Positions 43,721 through 52,729 of a DNA stretch of 64,000 bases are shown in pieces; positions within the stretch are counted from its first letter, which is position 1, and every line of letters starts with the position of its first letter. The notes beneath the pieces were generated by a model that worked only from the letters and a program-made list of their open reading frames with translations, searched no databases and was not told the DNA's origin. The position numbers were made by a program, and so were the translations under genes. The DNA comes from JBQLZQ01 sp052168355 (GTDB lineage: Bacteria; Pseudomonadota; Alphaproteobacteria; DSM-16000; Inquilinaceae): the NCBI GenBank assembly GCA_052168355.1, contig JBQLZQ010000056.1:186001-250000 (forward strand). The letters run 5' to 3'.

Positions 43721-45547
43721 ATGTCCAAAAGAACAGATGACACGCGGCAGGGATTCATGATCCGCCGCAGGGAGCTCGTAAAGACGTCCGCGGCCGGCGC
43801 GCTGATCGTCGGCATGCTGCCGCATGGTGCCTTCGGGCAGGACGCGACCGCGGCCGTAGAGATCTCTCCCGAAGGTGGGCTTGCGGACATCGCGCGTGAG
43901 GACACGCTGGTGCTCGGCTGGTCAATCGTGACACCGATCGGCGTGACCAATCCCTGGTCGGTGCCGGGCTACAGCCATCAGGACTGCAACAACCTTCTCT
44001 GGGAGCCGCTGATGTATTTCGGGATCTTCTCCGACAAGGAGATCCCATGGCTCGCCGAGAGCATGGAGTACACCAACGCCGACTTCACCGCGCTCCAGAT
44101 CAAGATCAACCCGGCGGCGAGGTGGAGCGACGGCACGCCCGTGACCTCGAAGGACGTGGTCTATACGTTCCAGGGCCAGTTCGATAACGAAAAGCTGCCC
44201 TATCACGCCTCCTTCCAGCAGTTCATGGACTCGGTGACCGCTGTCGACGACCATACGGTCGACGTGGCCTTCAAGATCCCCGCCCCGCGCTTCAAGTTCG
44301 AGGTGCTGACCCAGAAATTCGACACGGGCATCCCCATTGTCCCGTCGCACGCGTTCGACGGTGTGGCCGACATCAACGAGTACGCCGGCGGCACCGAGAT
44401 GCCCCATTCCGGCCCCTACAACCTGATCGCATGGAACGCCAACCAGAAGATTCTCGATCTTCGTGATGACTGGTGGGCCGCCGAGGCGGGCGTGGCGCCG
44501 ATGCCCGAGGTCAAGCGCGTCATCGTCGTCAACCTGGGCGGCCGGGTCGGGCAGAACATGGACATCGTAGCGCAGCGCATCGTGAACAACGAGATGGACA
44601 GCGCGCTCGACATGCGCAGCTCCGTCATCGGCAACATCCTCGCGCAGAACGACAAGGTGACGACCCACACCGCCGACAGTTCGCCCTACGGCTATCTCGA
44701 CTGGTGGCCGAACTCGCTCTGGATGAACACGCAGCTTGCGCCCTATGACGATCCGCGCGTGCGCCGCGCCATGGGACTTGCGATCAACCGGGAGCTTATC
44801 AACGACATCCTCTACGAGGGCGCGCAGATCGCGACGATCTTCCCCTTCCCGCTCTACCCCGGCCTCCAGTCCTTTGTGGACTCTCCCGAGGTCCAGGCGC
44901 TGATCGAAAAGTATCAGCCCGGCAAATATGACCTCGACGAAAGTGCGGCGCTGATGGAGGAAGCGGGCTTTACCCGCAACCGGGACGACATGTGGGAGAA
45001 GGACGGCGAGACCGTCAACGCGACCATCCATGCCTTCGAGGGCATCCACAGCGACATCGTGCCGATCCTTGTCGAGATGCTCCTGAACGCCGGCTTCGAC
45101 GCCTCGATCAACTTCGGTACGGACGCCTACAACAATATGGTCGACGGCGCGCCGGGGATGTACATGTTCGGTCACGGGGCGAGCCTCAAGGACCCTTATG
45201 CTGCGCTCGAGCTTTTCCACGGGCGGTTCAGCGAAGCGATCGGAACGGCGGCGGGCAACAACCGCTTCTCGCGCTATTCGAACCCGGAGTACGACGCGCT
45301 CCTTGACGAGATCGCGCCGCTGTCGTCGGAAAACCCCAAATTTCACGAGAACGCCGCGAAGGCGCTCGAGATCTACTGGCGCGACCAGATCGACATCCCG
45401 ATCATCCAGTGGCTCCACCGGATTGCCTACAACCAGACCAACTGGACCAACTGGCCGACCGAAGACAATCTCGCCATGGGTACCAACGGCGCCTTCTGGG
45501 CGCACACCGGCCTGCCGGTGATCGCCCACCTCAAGAAGGCGGTCTGA
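43721..45547 (+). CDS. Dipeptide-family (family 5) ABC solute-binding protein with a probable Tat signal
   Basis: 608 residues. The N-terminus contains MIRRRELVKTSAAGALIVG, a twin-arginine-like motif followed by a hydrophobic core and GAFGQDA cleavage region, suggesting folded export. Family-5 features: IAREDTLVLGWS, LLWEPLMYFG, NPAARWSDGTPVTSKDVVY and MPHSGPYNLIAWN. It is related to the SBP at 17452. It heads an operon with two permeases, two ATPases and uronate/aldonate catabolic genes, so a sugar-acid-containing oligosaccharide is a likely ligand. An in-frame ATG at 43694 lies before the ribosome-binding site and is less likely. Confidence 0.9.
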   Translation: MSKRTDDTRQGFMIRRRELVKTSAAGALIVGMLPHGAFGQDATAAVEISPEGGLADIAREDTLVLGWSIVTPIGVTNPWSVPGYSHQDCNNLLWEPLMYFGIFSDKEIPWLAESMEYTNADFTALQIKINPAARWSDGTPVTSKDVVYTFQGQFDNEKLPYHASFQQFMDSVTAVDDHTVDVAFKIPAPRFKFEVLTQKFDTGIPIVPSHAFDGVADINEYAGGTEMPHSGPYNLIAWNANQKILDLRDDWWAAEAGVAPMPEVKRVIVVNLGGRVGQNMDIVAQRIVNNEMDSALDMRSSVIGNILAQNDKVTTHTADSSPYGYLDWWPNSLWMNTQLAPYDDPRVRRAMGLAINRELINDILYEGAQIATIFPFPLYPGLQSFVDSPEVQALIEKYQPGKYDLDESAALMEEAGFTRNRDDMWEKDGETVNATIHAFEGIHSDIVPILVEMLLNAGFDASINFGTDAYNNMVDGAPGMYMFGHGASLKDPYAALELFHGRFSEAIGTAAGNNRFSRYSNPEYDALLDEIAPLSSENPKFHENAAKALEIYWRDQIDIPIIQWLHRIAYNQTNWTNWPTEDNLAMGTNGAFWAHTGLPVIAHLKKAV

Positions 45548-45567
45548 CCGGCCGTCCTGCCGATCCA

Positions 45568-45594
45568 GGGCGCCCGCCTGTCCGGCGGTCGCCC
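45568..45594 (+). promoter_or_regulatory. Intercistronic stem-loop after the SBP gene
   Basis: GGGCGCCCGCC and GGCGGTCGCCC pair over 11 positions with one mismatch around a 5-nt loop, between SBP and permease genes. No U-tract follows. Confidence 0.6.
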
Positions 45595-45631
45595 GCGCTC
45601 GGTCCGGCGGCACAACACAGGAGGCCTCGAG

Positions 45632-46630
45632 GTGATCCTCTGGCTGATCGTTCGGCGCTTTCTCTTCTTCATTCTTGTTCTCTGGTCCGCGTCGACGATC
45701 GTGTTCTTCATTCCGCGCATCTCGGACCGGAGTCCCGTGCGCGAGCGCTTCGCCGAACTGGCGCGCACCGGCGGCTTTTCGCCCGAGGACATGGAGAAGA
45801 TCGTCGAGAGCTACAACAAGCAGTTCGGTCTCGACCTTCCCCTTCTCGAGCAATACTGGAACTACATCACCAGCATCGCGCGGCTCGATTTCGGCTATTC
45901 CCTCAACCGCTATCCGACGACGGTTCTCGAACTGATCGGCCAGGCGATCCCCTGGACACTCGGGCTTCTCCTCGTGACCACGGTCATCAGCTTCTTCATC
46001 GGGAACCTGCTCGGCGCGCTCTCGGCCTGGCCGCGCGCGCCGATGTGGCTCCGCCGGGTCGCGACGCCCTTCGTCCTTCTTGCCGGCGTCCCGCCCGTCC
46101 TGATGGCGGTCTTCCTGATCTTCTTCCTCGCCTTCCGCCTGAAGGTCCTGCCGCTCGGCGGGGCCTACTCGATCGGCATCATTCCCGACTGGTCGTGGGC
46201 CTTCGCGATGGACATGCTGCGCCACCAGCTCTTGCCGGCGCTCGCGCTGGTGCTGGGATCGGTCGGTGGCTGGGTGCTCTCGATGCGCGGGATGGGCGTC
46301 ACAATCCAGGGCGAGGACTACGTGACCTTCGCCGAGCACAAGGGACTGACAGGCGGCCGGATATTCCGCGACTACTACGTCCGCAACACCCTCCTCCCGC
46401 AGACCACGGGTCTTGCGCTGGCGCTCGGCACGGTGGTGACCTCGGCGATCATCGTTGAGAGCATCTTCTCGCTTCCCGGGCTCGGCAGTACGCTCGAGGC
46501 GGCGATCCGCGCCAACGACTTTCCGGTGATATACGGCGTCGTGCTCTTCATCACGGCGGCGGTCGCGTTTCTGATGGTGATGATGGAGTTCCTCTACCCG
46601 CTTCTCGATCCACGCGTGAAGAACCGGTAA
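45632..46630 (+). CDS. Dipeptide-family ABC transporter permease, DppB type
   Basis: 332 residues, GTG start with AGGAGG 7 nt upstream. Six hydrophobic segments, LDFGYSLNRYPTTVLELIG and the WTLGLLLVTTVISFFIGNLL helix, coupling loop VTFAEHKGLTGGRIFRDYY, and C-terminal FLYPLLDPRVKNR. It is clearly homologous along its length to the permease at 19256. Confidence 0.92.
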   Translation: MILWLIVRRFLFFILVLWSASTIVFFIPRISDRSPVRERFAELARTGGFSPEDMEKIVESYNKQFGLDLPLLEQYWNYITSIARLDFGYSLNRYPTTVLELIGQAIPWTLGLLLVTTVISFFIGNLLGALSAWPRAPMWLRRVATPFVLLAGVPPVLMAVFLIFFLAFRLKVLPLGGAYSIGIIPDWSWAFAMDMLRHQLLPALALVLGSVGGWVLSMRGMGVTIQGEDYVTFAEHKGLTGGRIFRDYYVRNTLLPQTTGLALALGTVVTSAIIVESIFSLPGLGSTLEAAIRANDFPVIYGVVLFITAAVAFLMVMMEFLYPLLDPRVKNR

Positions 46631-46642
46631 AGGGCGGGGACG

Positions 46643-47548
46643 ATGACCGACGCGACCGCAGACACCGCGCCCGCCCCACCGCGCGAGATGGGCGGGGTCC
46701 GGCGCGCGCTGCGCTACATCCGCCGTAACCGGAGCCTCGCCGCCGGCCTGATCGTGATGACGCTCCTGATCCTCTTCACGGTCTCGGGTTTCATGATCAT
46801 CGACCCGAGGGATGCGTATCCGCTCTCGGCCGCGACGAAACAGCCGCCAAGCTGGAAGTACCCGCTCGGTACGGATTTCTTCGGCCGCGACCTTTACGCG
46901 GCGATGGTCGTGGGTATGTGGCAGACCGGGCTTATCGGGGTGATCGCGGGCGGTCTCGGCACCGCGATCGGTGTCTTCCTCGGCTTCACCTCGGCCTATT
47001 TCGGCGGCTGGGTGGATTTCATCATCCGCAGCGTCTGCCAGATCCTCACGCCGATCCCCGTTCTCCTCATCCAGGTCGTCGTCGTGGGATCGCTCGACAA
47101 GCGGGACGTGACGGTCATCGTGATGGCGATGGTGATCGTGATGCTGGGTTGGATGGGCACCACGCTCGTCGTGCGCGCGCAGGTCCTGACCATGAAGGAG
47201 CGCCAGTTCGTCTCGGTGGCGAAGCTTTCGGGCGTCGGCAACTTCAGCATCATCTTCAAGGAGATCATGCCGAACCTTCTGCCCTTCATCGCGGCCGCCT
47301 TCGTCATCCAGGTCTTCACCGCGGTCTTCGCGTCGTTCTACCTCGCCGTCCTCGGGCTCGGGCCGCTCCGCGAACCGCTTCTCGGCAACATCATCTGGGC
47401 GGCGCAGAGCCAGGGCGCGTTCTTCAACGGCTGGTGGTGGTGGCCGATGGAGCCGGCGGTGGCGATGATCCTGATCCTCGGATCGCTCGCGCTCATCAAC
47501 ATGGGGCTCGACGAGCTCGCCAACCCCCGCGTCCGGAAAGCGGAATAG
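46643..47548 (+). CDS. Dipeptide-family ABC transporter permease, DppC type
   Basis: 301 residues. After a polar tail the first helix is LAAGLIVMTLLILFTVSGFM; the DppC signature YPLGTDFFGRDLYAAMV lies near residue 73, and the coupling region is VAKLSGVGNFSIIFKEIMP. The C-terminus ELANPRVRKAE is typical. It lies 12 bp after the DppB-type gene. Confidence 0.92.
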   Translation: MTDATADTAPAPPREMGGVRRALRYIRRNRSLAAGLIVMTLLILFTVSGFMIIDPRDAYPLSAATKQPPSWKYPLGTDFFGRDLYAAMVVGMWQTGLIGVIAGGLGTAIGVFLGFTSAYFGGWVDFIIRSVCQILTPIPVLLIQVVVVGSLDKRDVTVIVMAMVIVMLGWMGTTLVVRAQVLTMKERQFVSVAKLSGVGNFSIIFKEIMPNLLPFIAAAFVIQVFTAVFASFYLAVLGLGPLREPLLGNIIWAAQSQGAFFNGWWWWPMEPAVAMILILGSLALINMGLDELANPRVRKAE

Positions 47549-47554
47549 GAAGGG

Positions 47555-48586
47555 ATGTCGTTGGACGCTGGGCAGGACACGGCATCGACGCGCACCGAGC
47601 GGGAGGGTCATCGCGGGGTCGCCTCGCCGGTGCTCCGGGTCGAGAACCTGGAGGTCACCTATTACACCGATGCCGGCCGCGCCCGCGCGCTCGACGACGT
47701 CAGCTTCTCGCTCGAGGAGGGCCAGAAGCTCGGGATGGTCGGCGAATCCGGGTCGGGAAAAAGCACCCTTGCCCTTGCCATGATGCGCATGATCAAGCCG
47801 CCCGGACGGATCGAGGGCGGCAAGGTCGCGATCGGCGGCATCGACCTCATGGCGCTTGACGACGAGCAAATGCGCCAGTCGCGGCTGAGCCGGATCGCCT
47901 ACATTCCGCAGGGCGCCATGAACTCGCTCAACCCGGTGATGCGGATCGGCACCCAGATGATCGATGCGATCAAGTCGCACACCCCGGGCGAGGCGCGCTC
48001 GGTCATCAGCGACCGCTGCGCCGCGGCGCTCCGCTCGGTGGATCTCGCACCGGGGGTCTCTCGGATGTATCCCCACGAACTGTCGGGCGGCATGCAGCAG
48101 CGCGTCTGCATCGCCATCGGCATCCTGCTTCAGCCCAAGGTCATCATCGCCGACGAGCCGACGAGCGCGCTCGACGTGGTCACCCAGCGCCAGGTGATGG
48201 AAACCATCGACCGGGTGAAGGAGGAACTCAACGCCGCCGTCATCCTGATCGGCCACGACATGGGCCTGATGGCCCAGTTTGTCGACCGCGTCGCGGTGAT
48301 GTATTCGGGCCGCCTCGTGGAGGTATCGACCGTGCGCGAGATGTTCACCGACCCCAAGCACCCCTATGCCCGCGCGCTGATCAACTCGCTTCCGAACCTC
48401 GAGAACAAGGGCGTCTTCCAGGGTATCCCCGGCCTCGCGCCGTCGCTCCTGCGGCTCCCCGGCGGCTGCTCGTTCCACCCGCGCTGCGCCGACGCGATGG
48501 AGACCTGCAGCCAAAAGCGGCCGGTGACCCGGACGCTCGCGAACCGACGGCTCGTCACCTGCCACCTCTTCGACGGGGAGGCCTGA
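47555..48586 (+). CDS. Dipeptide-family ABC transporter ATPase, DppD type
   Basis: 343 residues. A 25-residue extension precedes the cassette. Walker A GESGSGKS near residue 65, signature LSGGMQQRVCIAIG, Walker B VIIADEPTSALD, H-loop LIGHDMG. A cysteine-containing C-terminal tail (FHPRCADAMETC) is typical of the oligopeptide ATPases and may bind an Fe-S cluster. It works with the DppF-type ATPase encoded next. Confidence 0.92.
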   Translation: MSLDAGQDTASTRTEREGHRGVASPVLRVENLEVTYYTDAGRARALDDVSFSLEEGQKLGMVGESGSGKSTLALAMMRMIKPPGRIEGGKVAIGGIDLMALDDEQMRQSRLSRIAYIPQGAMNSLNPVMRIGTQMIDAIKSHTPGEARSVISDRCAAALRSVDLAPGVSRMYPHELSGGMQQRVCIAIGILLQPKVIIADEPTSALDVVTQRQVMETIDRVKEELNAAVILIGHDMGLMAQFVDRVAVMYSGRLVEVSTVREMFTDPKHPYARALINSLPNLENKGVFQGIPGLAPSLLRLPGGCSFHPRCADAMETCSQKRPVTRTLANRRLVTCHLFDGEA

Positions 48587-48588
48587 GC

Positions 48589-49593
48589 GTGAGCCACCTT
48601 CTCGAGCTTCGCAACGTCTCCAAGGTCTATTCCCGCGGGCTTATCAACGCCGAGCAGACCACGGCACTCCGCGACATCTCGCTCACCCTCCGCGAGGAGG
48701 ATCCGACGATCTTAACCGTTGCGGGCGAGAGCGGCAGCGGCAAGACCACGCTCGCGATGCTGCTCCTCGGCTTCACCCCGCCCACGACCGGCCAGATCAT
48801 CTACCGCGGCAAGGACATCACGCGGCTGCGCGGCGCCGACCGGCTGGCGTTCCGGCGGGAAGTGCAGGCGGTGTTCCAGGACCCGTTCGCCGTCTTCAAT
48901 CCGTTCTACACGGTCGACCACCTTCTTACCGTGCCAATCAGGCAGTTCCGACTGGCGGGATCCAGATCCGAGACGCGGGCCAAGATGGAGGAAGCGTTGA
49001 CCGCGGTCGGCCTGCGCGCCGACGACGTGCTCGGCCGCTTCCCGCACCAGCTCTCGGGCGGTCAGCGACAGCGCATCAACGTGGCGCGGGCGCTCCTCCT
49101 CAAGCCGCGTCTCCTGATTGCCGACGAGCCGGTCTCGATGGTGGACGCCTCGCTCCGCGCCAGCATCCTCGAGACGTTCCGGAGCCTTCAGCGCGACTAC
49201 GGCGTCTCGATCGTCTACATCACGCACGATCTGACGACGGCCTACCACATCGCGAAATCGATCATCGTGCTCTACCGCGGATCGGTTATGGAGGCGGGCG
49301 ACGTGGACACGGTCATCAAGGCGCCCCAGCACCCCTACACGAAGCTTCTGGTCGACTCGATCCCGTGGCCCGACCTCAACCAGCGCTGGGGAAACGAGCA
49401 GATCAAGGTGCGGGAGGCCGAGGCCGCCGGTGGCGGCTGCGCCTTCCGGTCGCGCTGCCTCCGCGCCATGGACGCCTGCGCCGCCGTGCCGCCGCTCTTG
49501 CAACTCGACCGGTACCAGGCGGCGTCCTGTCACCTGCACGAAGGCCGGCCCGCGGTCTCGCCGGACCGGCTCTCCGAGCTCTTGCCGGTCTGA
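48589..49593 (+). CDS. Dipeptide-family ABC transporter ATPase, DppF type
   Basis: 334 residues from GTG 48589, 2 bp after the DppD stop. Walker A GESGSGKT near residue 45, signature LSGGQRQRINVARA, Walker B LIADEPVSMVD, H-loop YITHDL, and a C-terminal FRSRCLRAMDAC cysteine motif. It is homologous to the second half of the fused ATPase at 21224. Confidence 0.92.
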   Translation: MSHLLELRNVSKVYSRGLINAEQTTALRDISLTLREEDPTILTVAGESGSGKTTLAMLLLGFTPPTTGQIIYRGKDITRLRGADRLAFRREVQAVFQDPFAVFNPFYTVDHLLTVPIRQFRLAGSRSETRAKMEEALTAVGLRADDVLGRFPHQLSGGQRQRINVARALLLKPRLLIADEPVSMVDASLRASILETFRSLQRDYGVSIVYITHDLTTAYHIAKSIIVLYRGSVMEAGDVDTVIKAPQHPYTKLLVDSIPWPDLNQRWGNEQIKVREAEAAGGGCAFRSRCLRAMDACAAVPPLLQLDRYQAASCHLHEGRPAVSPDRLSELLPV

Positions 49594-49697
49594 TGGCGTC
49601 CAATGAGGACTTCGCCATCCCGTGGCACGACTGCTTCGAAGGACCCCCGACCGTCCCCGAGACCACCTGGCGGTACGGCCCGAGCCCGACATCCTGA
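49593..49697 (+). other. Short frame that may be the original start of the mannonate-dehydratase-like gene
   Basis: 34 codons starting with an ATG coupled to the DppF stop (TGATG). The sequence contains ETTWRYGPSP, reminiscent of the UxuA N-terminus (TWRWYGP). It stops just before the main frame opens in another phase, so either a frameshift near 49680-49695 separated the first residues from the gene, or this is a tiny leader frame. Confidence 0.35.
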
Positions 49698-49711
49698 CAA
49701 GGTTTCCGAAG

Positions 49712-50680
49712 ATGCTTGAGATCGCCGAATTCATCCCACCCACGCCCTCCCCGCTCTGGAAGCTCTCGCAGCAGGCGGGCGTCAGTCTCGCTGTGGGGGG
49801 CCTCCCGTTCGACACGCTGCGCCCCGGCGAGGCGCTCACCGATCTGGGGCCGCTCCGCCGCATGAAGGACACGTATGAGGAGCACGGCTTCACCCTCTCC
49901 GTCATCGAGGCGCGGCCACCGCTCAACCTCGCCAAGCGCGGACTGCCCGGACGCGACGCAGAAATCGACGCGACCTGCACCCTGATCGAGAATCTCGGCA
50001 AGCTCGGCATCCCGGTCTGGTGCTACGAATGGATGGCCGACTTCAACTGGCTCCGCACCACGCTCGACACGCCGTCGCGAGGCGGCTCGGTCGTCACCTC
50101 GTTCGATGCGCGGGACCTCGCCCCCGGAGAGGTCGATGCCGGCCCCGTCACGGAGGAGGACCTCTGGGCGAACCTGGCGTACTTCCTCGATCGCGTGCTG
50201 CCCGTCGCCGAGAAGGCTGGGGTCAAGCTGTCCATGCATCCCGACGATCCGCCTCTCTCGCCGATCCGGGGCGTCGGCCGGATCATGCGCTCGATCGAGA
50301 ATTTCCAACGCCTTGTCGACATGCGGCCAAGCCCGATGAACACGATCACGCTCTGCCAGGGCAACTTCACCCTGATGACCGACGATCTGCCAGCGGCCAT
50401 TCGGGGCTATGGCGACAAGATCTCCTTCGTGCATTTCCGCGACGTCAGGGGCACACCCGAGAAGTTCGAGGAGACGTGGCACGACGCGGGCAAGACCGAC
50501 ATGCTCGCGTGCATGAAGGCCTACCGCGATATCGGCTTCGACGGCGTGCTCCGCCCCGATCACGTGCCGACGGTCGAGGGCGACAGCAACGAGGATGCCG
50601 GGTACTCCGCCTTTGGGCGACTCTACGCCATCGGCTATATCCGGGGCCTCCGCGAGGCCGTCTACGCGGACGCGGCCTAG
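49712..50680 (+). CDS. Mannonate dehydratase-like protein (UxuA family)
   Basis: 322 residues. UxuA-family features: VEKAGVKLSMHPDDPPLSP-type segment (KLSMHPDDPPLSPI), a Cys in ITLCQGNFTLM, His in FVHFRDVRGTP, and LRPDHVPTVEGD near the C-terminus with a GYSAFGRLYAIGYIRGL end. These supply the metal site of mannonate dehydratase, which converts D-mannonate to 2-keto-3-deoxygluconate. It is shorter than E. coli UxuA (about 394 residues), lacking a middle segment, and so may be a distinct subfamily. ATG 49712 has AAGG 9 nt upstream. Confidence 0.8.
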   Translation: MLEIAEFIPPTPSPLWKLSQQAGVSLAVGGLPFDTLRPGEALTDLGPLRRMKDTYEEHGFTLSVIEARPPLNLAKRGLPGRDAEIDATCTLIENLGKLGIPVWCYEWMADFNWLRTTLDTPSRGGSVVTSFDARDLAPGEVDAGPVTEEDLWANLAYFLDRVLPVAEKAGVKLSMHPDDPPLSPIRGVGRIMRSIENFQRLVDMRPSPMNTITLCQGNFTLMTDDLPAAIRGYGDKISFVHFRDVRGTPEKFEETWHDAGKTDMLACMKAYRDIGFDGVLRPDHVPTVEGDSNEDAGYSAFGRLYAIGYIRGLREAVYADAA

Positions 50681-50683
50681 CCG

Positions 50684-51526
50684 ATGCGGATCGCGCTTAC
50701 CGGCGGCAGCGGCCGTATCGGGCGAGAGATCGCGCGCCAGGCCCTCGCCGCCGGCCACGACGTGGTGAGCGTCGACCGCAGGGCACCCGAGGACACCACC
50801 CCGGCCGACAACCTCCGCTTCGTCCTTGCCGATACCGACGACTATCACGGTCTCGTCGCGGCCTTCGAGGGTTGCGACGCCCTCATCCACATGGCGGCGA
50901 TCCCCGCACCCATCGGCTACGACGACCACATCGTCCACAACAACAACGTCGTCGGCAGCTACAACGCCATGCGCGCGGCGATCGAGAACGGCATCCGCCG
51001 GATCTGCCAGGCGTCCAGCGTCAACGCCATCGGCCTCGCGTTCAGTCGGGAGGCGCATTTCGACTACCTGCCGATCGACGAGGATCACCCGAACTACTCC
51101 GAGGAGCCCTACAGCCTGTCGAAATGGATCTGCGAGGCGCAGGCCGACTGCTTCGTGCGCCGCTACGAAGATCTGGCCATCGCCAGCCTCCGCTTCCACT
51201 ACGTCGTTCCCGACCGCGACCAGGCGGGCGCGATCTACAACACGCTCGAGCCCGGCAGCGGCAAGCACCTCTGGGCCTACACGCTGACCGGTCCGGCGGC
51301 GCAGGCGTGCCTCCTCGGCGTGACAGCGCCCTTTGCGGGCCATGAGGTCTTCTACATCGTCGCCCCCGACACGACGATCGACATCCCGAGCCTGGAGCTG
51401 CACCGACGCTTCCATCCGCACGTTCCCATACGCGGCGACCTTTCAGGCTTCCGCGCCTTCTTCGATTCGTCCAAGGCCGCGCGCATCCTCGGCTGGACCC
51501 ATCCCGAACATCCGAGGCAGGCATGA
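50684..51526 (+). CDS. NAD-dependent epimerase/dehydratase-family protein, uronate-dehydrogenase-like
   Basis: 280 residues. Extended-SDR nucleotide motif TGGSGRIGREIA near residues 6-17, a CDALIHMAAIPAP segment, ASSVNAIG, and YSLSK as the YxxxK catalytic pair near residues 143-147. In a locus with lactonase and dehydratases it could oxidise a uronate to an aldarolactone (inference). It starts 3 bp after the mannonate-dehydratase-like gene and overlaps the next gene by 4 bp. Confidence 0.82.
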   Translation: MRIALTGGSGRIGREIARQALAAGHDVVSVDRRAPEDTTPADNLRFVLADTDDYHGLVAAFEGCDALIHMAAIPAPIGYDDHIVHNNNVVGSYNAMRAAIENGIRRICQASSVNAIGLAFSREAHFDYLPIDEDHPNYSEEPYSLSKWICEAQADCFVRRYEDLAIASLRFHYVVPDRDQAGAIYNTLEPGSGKHLWAYTLTGPAAQACLLGVTAPFAGHEVFYIVAPDTTIDIPSLELHRRFHPHVPIRGDLSGFRAFFDSSKAARILGWTHPEHPRQA

Positions 51527-52719
51527 AAATCCGCGACGTCAGGGTCATCGTCTGCTCGCCGGGGCGGAACTTCGTCACCGTCAAGATCGTCACGGACCAG
51601 GGCCTCCACGGCGTGGGCGACGCGACCGTCAACGGCCGTGAGAAGGCGGTGGTCGCCTATCTTGAGGAGCATGTCGTCCCGCTCCTGATCGGGAAGGACC
51701 CGATGCGGATCGAGGACATCTGGCAGTACCTCTACAAGGGCGCCTACTGGCGGCGCGGGCCGATCACCATGGCCGCGATCTCGGGCATCGACATGGCGCT
51801 CTGGGACATCAAGGCCAAGGCGGCGAACATGCCGCTCTACCAGCTTCTCGGCGGCGCCTCGCGGGACCGCGTGATGATCTATCGACACGCCAGCGGGCTC
51901 GAGATCGAGGAGGTCGTCGAGGCCGTCATCGCGCGGCGGGACGCGGGGCTCAAGGCGGTCCGCGCGCAGGTGTCCATTCCGGGGCTTCCGCCGATCTACG
52001 GCACCGGCAAGGGTGGCGGGAACGGCCTCGCGCTTCCCGTTGAGGAGGTCTGGGCCACGGAAAAATACCTCCCCCTCATCCCGAAACTCTTCGAGCGGCT
52101 GCGCGACGCGGTCGGATGGGACGTCCACCTCCTGCACGACGTCCACCACCGTCTCACGCCGATCGAGGCGGCGCGGCTTGGCAAGGACCTCGAGCCCTTC
52201 CGCCTCTTCTGGCTCGAGGACGCGGTGCCGGCGGAGCTCCAGGAAGGTTACCGGCTGATCCGCCAGCACACCACGACGCCGCTCGCTCTCGGCGAGATCT
52301 TCAATACGATCTGGGACTGTCAGCAGCTGATCTCGGAGCAGCTTATCGACTACATCCGCGTGACCTCCGTCCATGCGGGGGGCGTCACTGGGCTTCGGCG
52401 CATCTTCGACTTCGCCTCGATCTACCATGTCCGGTCGGCCTGCCACGGGCCGGAGGACGTCTCGCCCGTGGCAATGGCGGCGAACATCCATGTCGACCGC
52501 TGGGTCCCGAACTTCGGCATCCAGGAATTCGCGGGTTACACCGAGGCGACGCACGAGGTGTTCCCCCACGCCTGGAGCGAGGAGCGCGGCCATCTCCACT
52601 CCGGCGAGGCTCCCGGGCATGGCGCGGACATCGACGAGAAGGCGGCGGCGAAGTACCCCTACGAACGGGCCTACCTGCCGGTCGCCCGGGCCGAAGACGG
52701 CACCCTCTGGAGCTGGTGA
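51523..52719 (+). CDS. Enolase-superfamily D-mannonate dehydratase-like (ManD/RspA)
   Basis: 398 residues. It matches the ManD subgroup: GIDMALWDIKAKAANMPLYQ near residue 88, KAVRAQVSIPGLP near 145, first metal ligand in LLHDVHHRLTP, others in WLEDAVPAEL and ALGEIFNTIWD, and the His in ACHGPEDVSPVA. ManD enzymes dehydrate D-mannonate, although some act on D-gluconate weakly. Together with the UxuA-type gene two positions upstream the operon carries two unrelated candidate mannonate dehydratases. Confidence 0.88.
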   Translation: MKIRDVRVIVCSPGRNFVTVKIVTDQGLHGVGDATVNGREKAVVAYLEEHVVPLLIGKDPMRIEDIWQYLYKGAYWRRGPITMAAISGIDMALWDIKAKAANMPLYQLLGGASRDRVMIYRHASGLEIEEVVEAVIARRDAGLKAVRAQVSIPGLPPIYGTGKGGGNGLALPVEEVWATEKYLPLIPKLFERLRDAVGWDVHLLHDVHHRLTPIEAARLGKDLEPFRLFWLEDAVPAELQEGYRLIRQHTTTPLALGEIFNTIWDCQQLISEQLIDYIRVTSVHAGGVTGLRRIFDFASIYHVRSACHGPEDVSPVAMAANIHVDRWVPNFGIQEFAGYTEATHEVFPHAWSEERGHLHSGEAPGHGADIDEKAAAKYPYERAYLPVARAEDGTLWSW

Positions 52720-52729
52720 GGACGCAGCC

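Noticed and set aside
43922..48565. A minus-strand open frame of about 1,547 codons opposite the region E transporter genes
   Set aside because: It runs antisense through four clear transporter genes, is full of Arg, Asp and His as expected of an antisense frame in GC-rich DNA, and has no recognisable domain.
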